Below, one piece after another: positions 55,985-64,000 of a stretch of 64,000 nt of DNA. The DNA comes from Conchocele bisecta (taxonomy: Eukaryota > Mollusca > Bivalvia > Lucinida > Thyasiridae). A model generated the notes under the pieces. That model was not told where the DNA came from and did no database searches. It was given only the letters and a program-made list of their open reading frames with translations. Every line of letters begins with the position of its first letter. The stretch's first letter is position 1. The translations under genes were made by a program, and so were the position numbers. The stretch covers positions 79,044,447-79,108,446 of the forward strand of contig CM055265.1 in NCBI GenBank assembly GCA_029237695.1, given 5' to 3'.

Positions 55985-56657
55985 ATTATTAAATAAAAGA
56001 CAGTAGTACAGTAGAATCGTCACTAATGAGAGAGCTAAATTGCAATACAAAAGTTGCCCGTGTTATTAAATAAAAGACAGTAGTACAGTAGAATCGTCAC
56101 TAATGAGAGAGCTAAATTGCAATACAAAAGTTGCCTTTGTTATTAAATAAAATACAGTAGTACAGTAGAATCATCACTAATGAGAGAGCTAAATTGCAAT
56201 ACTAAAGTTGCCCGTGTTATTAAATAAAAGACAGTAGTACAGTAGAATCGTCACTAATGAGAGAGCTAAATTGCAATACAAAAGTTGCCCGTGTTATTAA
56301 ATAAAAGACAGTAGTACAGTAGAATCGTCACTAATGAGAGAGCTAAATTGCAATAAAAAACTTTCCCGTGTTATTAAATAAAAGACAGTAGTACAATAGA
56401 ATCGTCAATAATGAGAGGGCTAAATTGCAATACTAAAGTTGCCCGTGTTATTAAATAAAAGACAGTAAATAAGTAGAATCATCACTAATGAGAGAGCTAA
56501 ATTGCAATACAAAAGTTGCCCGTGTTATTAAATAAAAGACAGTAGTACAGTAGAATCGTCACTAATGAGAGAGCTAAATTGCAATACAAAAGTTGCCCGT
56601 GTTATTAAATAAAAGACAGTAGTACAGTAGAATCATCACTAATGAGAGAGCTAAATT
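55985..56657. repeat. 77-bp satellite array 3
   Basis: About nine copies, largely clean, ending at GAGAGAGCTAAATTTCACC. Confidence 0.95.
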
Positions 56658-57086
56658 TCACCACTACAGCCACCTATATAGGTGCTTGCAAACCCGTTTA
56701 ATATTAATGCTCATGGCTTGACTGGACATGTGCCGCCGGATGAGAAAATTGGCCTTCTGACGTTTGCAATCAGCGTAGGCCCTGATCCGGCTGCGCATCT
56801 CACTGAGCAGTCTGATCAGGGTCTACGTAGAGTTTCCATTTCGCGCACTACAATATAGCAATAATCTGCAGGGCGTTGACGTTCATACGTCATACTATAT
56901 TGTTACTGAGAAAAAATTCTACAATATGAGACAAAAATATTATCACAACCTCACCTAATAATGTGTGTATTAGCAAAATTCGTATGTAACTCTGGACGAA
57001 TTAGAAAGAAAACAAAGAACGCTTCAAACACAAATTTGAAAATACTACTCCGTCATACATGTAACGATTATTAATATAATGAAATG
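56658..57086. other. Spacer with dispersed repeat fragments
   Basis: Holds GTAGGCCCTGATC / GATCAGGGTCTACG (56775-56830), an inverted pair around CTGCGCATCTCACTGAGCAG, and an inverted relative of 4745-4925 at 56870-57045. No gene. Confidence 0.5.
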
Positions 57087-57091
57087 TAATT

Positions 57092-57358
57092 CAGGGGCGG
57101 ATCCAGCATTTTGGGAACGGGGGAGGTTGTCTAGTTGCGAAGATAACTCTTGCAATCTACTCCCGTATCGTCCGTAGCTAGCTACAGACGGTACGGGAGT
57201 AATTGCAAGAGTTACCGTTCGCAACTAGGGGTTGTCCTATTTTTGAGCTCTTCGAATTCAGACTCCAACTGGTGGAAAACTGTGATCTTTGTAAACTCCG
57301 TGGCTGAACGGGGGGGGGGCTTGCAACCCCGGAACCCCCAACTCTAGATCCGCCCCTG
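57092..57358. mobile_element. MITE with CAGGGGCGGATCCAG ends
   Basis: CAGGGGCGGATCCAG and the inverted CTAGATCCGCCCCTG, flanked by TAATT on both sides (57087-57091, 57359-57363). CAGGGGCGG ends are common in hAT-like elements, although those usually make 8-bp duplications. A foldback is nested inside. Confidence 0.75.
57131..57228. repeat. 98-bp foldback nested in the MITE
   Basis: CTAGTTGCGAAGATAACTCT... pairs with ...AGAGTTACCGTTCGCAACTAG around CGTAGCTAGCTAC. A similar CTAGTTGCGAACAGTAACTC occurs at 58421, so the unit is dispersed. Confidence 0.8.
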
Positions 57359-57565
57359 TAATTAATTAACCTTTGCCCATTCGGCGGCCCACAAGTATCA
57401 CCTCCTTTACTGGATAGTGGGACACTGACATTGAATAGCCCCACGGATGTCTCACTTACTGACCAAGTCACCTGATGGCACGATAAAATCACCTCCGTAT
57501 AAACCTACGACTTGGAGTGTTTGATGCGACATTCTCTTGTTGTCCGGATAGGCATATTGACATGT

Positions 57566-57800
57566 TTAACCCTTTCACCCCCTACGTAACTGGAATGAAT
57601 TTTGATATGTTAATTTTGCAGCCAATCCAATCGTCACAAAATGACATTTATGATAAGAGGGTATTTTTTGTTCTCAAAAATATGAAAATTACTTTCAAAA
57701 AGCGCAGACCCTGATGAGACGGCTCGTTACGAACCGGTTCATCTGAATCTGCACAGTTTGCATAAACCGCTATAGCGGGCGTTTGGGTTCAAAGGGTTAA
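57566..57800. mobile_element. piggyBac-like MITE, copy 1
   Basis: TTAA then CCCTTTCACCCCC, ending AAAGGG then TTAA. It contains GCAGACCCTGATGAGACGGC, similar to GTAGATCCTGATGAGCCGGC at 22319 and 22661. CCCTTT...AAAGGG with TTAA is the piggyBac signature. Noncoding. Confidence 0.7.
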
Positions 57801-58586
57801 TGAGTGGTCTGAACAAAGATATTCAAGGCATGAAACGTGGTGTCTACATGTCATTTCCGCTTTGTAACTCGCCATCGAACCACAGGAAGTGTTTTTATCA
57901 AACCAAATTCTGAGTTTCGCATCAAACATCTCCAGTCTTAGGCTTATATAGCCCGTTGTGACAAGTAGTATACGGCTGCGCGTGCGGAGGCACTGGATGG
58001 GGCCCGGTAGGTCACTTGCCGTTGCCTGTGGCGGTTGTGGTGTCGGTGCCTCTGGGGGCACGTTTCACTACACTTCGTACGACTAAAGTATTCGGAAATG
58101 CAAAATTATGATAGTCTGTAAATTCACATTAACAATGTCTTCTTGCGCACAATTATAGGATTTACATTTATTGAGCAGCATAGGCTAAAATGTAAATGAT
58201 TCAATTAAAATTGTCAGACGATCCTAATTTTGCACTTACGAACATTTTAGTCGTACGAAGGTTAGTGAAACGGCTCCCATGCTTCTTGCTGTGTCGGGCG
58301 GCGGTACGCCGGTCAACGGTGGGTATTGCTGTTCTTACTCGATTCGTGTGGCTGTGCCTCCTCCCTGCGCGGTGGATTCGCATATATCATCTGGATCCTT
58401 CCATACTCGATCAGCTTTGCCTAGTTGCGAACAGTAACTCTTGAAATCGCAATTACTGTTTTGCCCTATCTAGCCCTCAAATAACATCAAGACAAAGTAT
58501 ACCTCTATTACGACCGATTATCCATAATATGGATGACACACACCGTGCCAAGGGATGAGTTTGAGTGCATATTATGAGAGGATATC
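57801..58586. other. Spacer, nothing recognised
   Basis: No supported gene, tandem repeat or terminus pair. A CTAGTTGCGAACAGTAACTC fragment at 58421 matches the foldback at 57131. Confidence 0.4.
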
Positions 58587-58986
58587 CGGGCTCCAGATAA
58601 GGAATTAGTAATTGAGTATTGTCACTCCATCATTTCTTAAGCAATTGGGTATTTCAAAAGTTTAATTGGGTAAAATAAAATCACACTATTGTTTACACAT
58701 CAACATACAGCAATTATTGAATAGTTTGCTTTGAAATGAAAACAAGTCATGGTATTGCATTAGAATTGTCTCCTTGGAGACAATTCTAATGAAATACCAA
58801 GATGTGTTTTCTTAGAAAATAAGAAAAATATGCTATAGTTATGGTATTTTTATTGTTTTCTGCAGCACGATAAAGGTACATTGATATTTGTATTGCTTTT
58901 TGATACTCGCTACTTCTGATTTCAATTGGGGTTTTGGCAATTTTAATTCGGTATTTAAGCAAATACACAGCTTATCTGGAGCTCTG
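58587..58986 (-). mobile_element. MITE with GAGCTCCAGATAAG-type ends, copy 2
   Basis: Inverted relative of 3957-4340: starts GGGCTCCAGATAAG, ends CTTATCTGGAGCTCTG. It gained a 32-bp palindrome (ATTAGAATTGTCTCC/GGAGACAATTCTAAT) at 58761-58792 that is absent from copy 1. Confidence 0.65.
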
Positions 58987-59155
58987 TAATATAATATATC
59001 ATATCAAGATATGCATACAAACTCGTCCCTAGACACGGGGTCTGGCATGCTGATTAAGGGCGATAGGAGAATGAACTAGCTAAGGTATAGTGAACAACGT
59101 AGATCCTCTTCAAGCAGCGCGGTAGTTCTAGACAATGTAAAGCGGACTGGCGGCT

Positions 59156-59394
59156 TTGACCCTTTCACACCCCGAAGTAACTGGAATGGATTTGTATACG
59201 TTAATTGTGCAACCAATCCAATAGTCACAAAGTGATTTTCAGACTAGTCCATTTATGAATAGGTGGCGTTTTTGCTCTCAAAAATATGAAAATTACTTGC
59301 AAAAAGTGCAGATCCGTCACGAGCCGTCTCATCTGGAGCTACACCTTTTGCCTTTATCATTCACTATACATGCATGTGGTATTGAAAGGGTTAA
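59156..59394. mobile_element. piggyBac-like MITE, copy 2
   Basis: CCCTTTCACACCCC...GAAAGGG then TTAA; the left TTAA has become TTGA. It shares GCCAATCCAATCGTCACAAA-like and CTCAAAAATATGAAAATTAC blocks with 57566-57800. Confidence 0.7.
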
Positions 59395-59461
59395 GCATTA
59401 AGCTGTGTCGATATGCATTGTCATGTATTTATACGCTTTGTTCACTCACCAAGTGTGTACA

Positions 59462-59971
59462 TTACAACATTCAGTAAGCACAACATGTTCTGTATAGGAA
59501 TTAAATAAGTGTATAATTGTGTCACTATTCCACCAGTTCTACAAATTACAAGTGCCCGGAAAACATATATAATCATTTAGTAATATTTATTTTACTGATA
59601 GTGACGCGCGTTGGTATCAGGCTATTTTCATATGCAAATGAGGCATGATATGTTTTACTTATTTATACTAATGAAATGCGTCGCCTGAAAAAATAATATT
59701 TTCGACAGATTATAAAGTATGATCATTGCACATCAAAAAATAAATACAGAGAATAAATAGTAATGTCGTTAACATTTTAAGGAAACACGGTTATCGCCCC
59801 TGATATCAGTGTGGACATTTTCGTCTAAAATAAAATGTATAATAATGCCAATCAATACGTGGGGTATTGGTGAATGAATGTTTATTTTGCCATGAAATGT
59901 CATACGTACAGAATATACAAAAGTATTTGTATCACTATGTTATAACCTACTGCGTGGGCATGTACCTTTAA
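59462..59971. mobile_element. TTAA-flanked element, copy C
   Basis: The right end is CTACTGCGTGGGCATGTACCT then TTAA. The left end is diverged (ATTACAACATTCAGTAAGCA). The interior is closely related to copy B. Confidence 0.7.
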
Positions 59972-60174
59972 TATGTGCCCATGCATACTATTAGAAAATG
60001 TTAATGCATATATGAATATGCCTTATTAACATGTCTACAAATTACCATTACACCGATCATATATCTGAGCGAAATAAGTACAACTAGAGCAGCTTGAGCT
60101 GCATCAACGGTTTGAGTCTCAAACATTGATTTCATGTGTAACTAAGCTTTAGCCCAAGGTGTAAACTATTTGCT

Positions 60175-60535
60175 GACAGTACTGTACAAATTGGAAAACG
60201 TTTGTAAAAACCACCCGTTATCAGCCGAAATTCGGCAAAATCGTTGAAAAGTATGTACATTTTTCAACTTCAAATGCATATAGCTCTTTTATTTGAGCAG
60301 ATAGCCGAAAACTGTCAGCAAATATGAGATAGAGAATTTTATCAGCTTTCCAATGCAAAAAGAATTCTTGAAATTGGTTGGAAAATAAGGAAGTTAAAGG
60401 AAGTATGACGTCACTTCCGTTTTCGTGGAAAGTAGCATTAAAAGATATCTGAAAATCTCTGAGTCTCTGCTCACACTTGATCCGAATCGGCATGCAAAAT
60501 GTGAAGTCGATCCGACCAGCGGTTTGGTGTAGATG
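60175..60535. repeat. ~360-bp direct repeat, copy 1
   Basis: Starts at TGACAGTACTGTACAAATTG and ends near GATCCGACCAGCGGTTTGG. Its partner is 60925-61295. Confidence 0.85.
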
Positions 60536-60924
60536 GAGGGAGCCCGTAAGTCAGCGGATGATTATTTTTCGATAGTTATCGCCCTTAAATTGCAATTTAC
60601 GCCATTTGTAAATACATCTAATAAAACGGAAATGTGCAATATTCCGCCAGTGAAGTTTTCGTTTGTTTTTCACCATAGGCCTGGCACAAAGCGGGAAAGT
60701 TTTAGGTAAAGGACTGAAATATCGACCGCAGCAAGAAATTTTGAAATCTATTGATAAATAACGAAGCTGACGTCACATCCGTTTGCTCTATTTTGAAAAC
60801 TTGAAAAAAAGACGTTCATCTTTGACATCAAATAGAACCGGAAGTAGTCAAGATAGAGCTCTGAAAATTATCATCTTTTATGCGCCTGACACTCCCCTAT
60901 CACACTGGCAAGAAATTATGTTGC

Positions 60925-61341
60925 TGACATTACTGTACAAATTGGAAAACGTTTGTAAAGACCACCCGTTATCAGCCGAAATTCGGCAAAAAATCGGCAA
61001 AATCATTGAAAAATATGTACATTTTTCAACTTCAAATGCCTATAGCTCTCTTATTTGACAAGATAGCCGAGAACTGTCAGTGAATTCGAGATAGAGAATT
61101 TTGTCAGCTTTCCAATGCAATAAGAATTTTTGAAATCGGTTGGAAAATAAGGAAGTTATAGGAAGTATGACGTCACTTCCGGTTTCGTGGAAAATGGCAT
61201 TAAGAGATTTCTGAAAATCTCTGAGTCTCTGCTCACACTTGATTCGAATCGGCATGCAAAATTTGAAGTCGATCCGACTAGCGGTTTGGGCTGTAGACTG
61301 AACGGCTGAATAAAAAAAAGAAAAAAAAAAAAAAAAAAAAA
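60925..61341. repeat. ~360-bp direct repeat, copy 2, with poly(A)
   Basis: Second copy of 60175-60535, followed by GAATAAAAAAAAGAAAAAAA up to 61341. The A-tract suggests a retroposon 3' end, but no reverse transcriptase or tRNA-like head was seen. Confidence 0.75.
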
Positions 61342-61379
61342 TACAATAGGTTTTCGGCGCAGCTGAAAGCCGCCTCAAA

Positions 61380-62096
61380 TCTAATTGCGATAAAATACGC
61401 GAATTAGCGACAATTTTCACTTGGAATCACACTGAATTGGTACTTACGACACGTTCGCGTATGCCGAACGAATGTCGCACGAACTCCCGGCGAAATTTTG
61501 GCCAAGATTCGCCGGGAGTTCGCATACATGTCGCGTGAATGTCGCGCGACATTCGCGCAACAAAATTGCGATTTTTGTTGCACTTGCGACAGTCACGCGA
61601 CAGTTATGCATGACAATTGAGAAATCGCATTTTTATTCTCAATTTATTCGCAATTTTGTCGCGCTCCCATGGGTTAGTTCGCAGTTCACGCCACTCTCGC
61701 GCACGGAATGTCCGATTCTCATTTTTGCCTCCAATCAATCACAATTTAGTTTCATAGGTCGCCAACCCCTCACAAAGTTGTCTCACATTTCTCGCACTTT
61801 CTGACTCATGGAAACTAAATTGAGAAGGGTTCCATACGGGTTCGAGACACCCGCGACGACTATTGTGAGAGAAAATTTGTGGCGCGAATTTTTTCAACAT
61901 GTTCAAAATTCCAAACGACACGAGAGCGAGGCTCTGCGACTCACGCGAGGAAATTGAGAACCCCTGCGAACGTTTCGAGACATTTTGGAAACTCAATCGC
62001 GAATGCCGTTCGCAATTTGTCGCCAATTGTCGCAGCCCAGTGTTATACTAGCTTAATTGAAATTGTCGCTAATTCGCGTATTTTCTCGCAATTTTG
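61380..62096. repeat. CpG-rich interrupted inverted repeat
   Basis: ATTGCGATAAAATACGCGAATTAGCGACAATTTTC (61383-61417) is inverted at about 62052-62094. A 16-bp hairpin CGAACTCCCGGCGAAA...TTCGCCGGGAGTTCG lies at 61480-61522. The interior is rich in TCGC and GCGA, unlike the AT-rich surroundings. Noncoding by appearance; probably a MITE. Confidence 0.6.
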
Positions 62097-62183
62097 TGTC
62101 TCCAACTAGTCGCGAGCTGTCGCAACCCAGTGATATACCACATTTACTGTGTCTTCTAGATATTTGCATTATCGCCGTATGCA

Positions 62184-62298
62184 CGAGATCGCGAGATTAT
62201 GAGAACGCCAGGCGATATCGCGAGTTTGCGAAAACGCGAGGCGAGATCGCAAGAATTTCGAAAACATGAGGTGAGATCGCGAGATTGCGAGAACGCCT
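62184..62298. repeat. ~30-bp tandem repeat, four copies
   Basis: GAGATCGCGAGATTATGAGAACGC-type units, diverged, immediately before the 48-bp minisatellite. Confidence 0.75.
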
Positions 62299-64000
62299 CA
62301 GATTTACACACAAAAGCCACATTTCATTGAGCTTATACTACCGCCTACGATTTACACACACCAGCCACATTTCACTGAGCTTATATTACAGCCTACGAAT
62401 TACACGCACCAGCCACATTTCACTGAGCTTATACTACAGCCTACGATTTACAAGCACCAGCCACATTTCACTGAGCTTATAATACAGCCTACGATTTACA
62501 CGCACCAGCCACATTTCACTGAGCTTATACTACCGCCTACGATTCACACGCACCAGCCACATTTCACTGAGCTTATACTACCGCCTACGATTCACACGCA
62601 CCAGCCACATTTCATTGAGATTATATTACCGCCTACGATTAACACGCACCAGCCACATTCCACTGAGCTTATACTACCACCTATGATTCACACGCACCAG
62701 CCACATTTCACTGAGCTTATACTACTGCCTACGATTTACACACACCAGCCACATTTCACTGAGCTTATACTATCGCCTACGATTCACACGCACCAGCCAC
62801 ATTTCACTGAGCTTATAATACCGCCTACGATTTACATGCACCAGCCACATTTCACTGAGCTTATAATACCGCTTACGATTCACACGCACCAGCCACATTT
62901 CACTTAGCTTAAACTACAGCCTACGATTCACACACATCAGCCATATTTCACTGAGCTTATACTACCGCCTACGATTTACACGCACCAGCCACATTTCACT
63001 GAGCTTATACTACCGCCTACGATTCACACGCACCAGCCACATTTCACTGAGCTTATAATACCGCCTACGATTCACATGCACCAGCCACATTTCACTGAGC
63101 TTAAACTACAACCTACGATTCACACGCACCAGCCATATTTCACTTAGCTTAAACTACAGCCTACGATTCACACGCACCAGCCACATTTCACTAAGCGTAT
63201 ACTACCGCCTACGATTTACATGCAACAGCCACATTTCACTGAGCTTATACTACCGTCTACGATTTACACGCACCAGCCACATTCCACTGAGCTTATACTA
63301 CTGCCTACGATTTACACACACCAGCCACATTTCACTGAGCTTATACTACCGCCTACGATTCACACGCACCAGCCACATTTCACTGAGCTTATAATACCGC
63401 CTACGATTCACACGCACCAGCCACATTTCACTGAGCTTATACTACTGCCTACGATTTACATACACCAGCCACATTTCACTGAGCTTATACTACCGCCTAC
63501 GATTCACACGCACCAGCCACATTTCACTCAGCTTATAATACCGCCTACGATTTACACGCGCCAGCCAAATTTCACTGAGCTTATACTACAGCCTACGATT
63601 CACACGCATCAGCCACATTTCACTGAGCTTATACTACTGCCTACGATTTACACACACCAGCCACATTTCACTGAGCTTATACTACTGCCTACGATTTACA
63701 CACACCAGCAACATTTCACTGAGCTTATACTACCCCCTACGATTTACACGCACCAGCCACATTTCACTGAGCTTATACTACCGCCTACGATTCACACGCA
63801 CCAGCCACATTTCACTGAGCTTATAATACCGCCTACGATTCACACGCACAGCCACATTTCACTGAGCTTATCTACGCCTACGATTTACACGCACCAACCA
63901 CATTTCACTGAGCTTATAATACCGCCTACGATTCACACGCACCAGCCACAGCTTACTACAGCTACGATTTAACACGCTTCAGACATCTCACTGAGCCTTA
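62299..64000. repeat. 48-bp minisatellite
   Basis: About 35 copies of CCTACGATTYACACGCACCAGCCACATTTCACTGAGCTTATACTACYG, continuing to the window edge. 48 bp is 16 codons, so plus-strand frames give repeated P-P-T-I-H-T-H-Q-P-H-F-T-E-L-I. Single-base losses (63849, 63872) break that frame, and nothing marks a start or splice site. I treat it as noncoding. Confidence 0.95.

Overview
The window looks like a repeat-rich, AT-rich invertebrate nuclear genome. A bivalve or other mollusc is my best guess, from the mix of elements rather than any diagnostic gene. It holds the 5' half of one host gene, a large virus-like Polinton/Maverick element inside a satellite array, and many small transposons, foldbacks and minisatellites.

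Left part (1-6.3 kb): four exons of an SLC22-type (organic cation/anion transporter, MFS) gene lie on the minus strand (6097-6239, 3662-3887, 1603-1706, 1212-1366). All junctions are GT-AG, the phases agree, and the first exon carries the start codon. The end of exon 4 plus the start of the next intron has been amplified into about 16 tandem 75-bp units (1-1246). Each unit is a 35-nt exon piece plus a 40-nt intron-like piece with its own donor and acceptor. The introns carry a Tigger-like element, foldbacks and MITEs.

6.3-17.9 kb: mostly mobile DNA. It includes a 2.7-kb palindromic element, a decayed minus-strand gene of a repetitive invertebrate family flanked by about 490-bp inverted repeats, TTAA-flanked elements and two copies of a foldback MITE.

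17.9-56.7 kb: a 77-bp satellite forms arrays at 17.9-21.4, 25.3-29.6, 47.4-54.8 and 56.0-56.7 kb. A degenerate ~350-bp repeat (21.4-24 kb) and a 1.2-kb spacer (54.8-56.0 kb) separate them. A 17,817-bp Polinton (29599-47415) with AGTAGT...ACTACT termini and a CGCGT target duplication sits in one satellite unit.

The Polinton encodes a zinc-ribbon-like protein, a membrane protein, a fibre-like protein with 48-residue coiled-coil repeats, a penton-like protein, two long structural/membrane proteins, a double-jelly-roll major capsid protein, a packaging ATPase, several short conserved proteins, an rve integrase and a protein-primed family B DNA polymerase. Morphogenesis genes fill the left and middle; integrase and polymerase converge at the right. 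Many genes have frameshifts or stops, so the copy is decayed or the assembly has errors. I see no adenain-like protease. Notable DNA features are a 101-nt hairpin at the left end only, repeated ATACTNAGTAT palindromes near both ends, a recurrent AATTAATTTTAAGAAAA motif near gene starts, a possible Pol III transcript, and short palindromes inserted in genes in all three reading phases.

Right part (56.7-64 kb): hAT-like and piggyBac-like MITEs, a duplicated ~360-bp repeat ending near poly(A), a CpG-rich inverted repeat and a 48-bp minisatellite running to the window edge.
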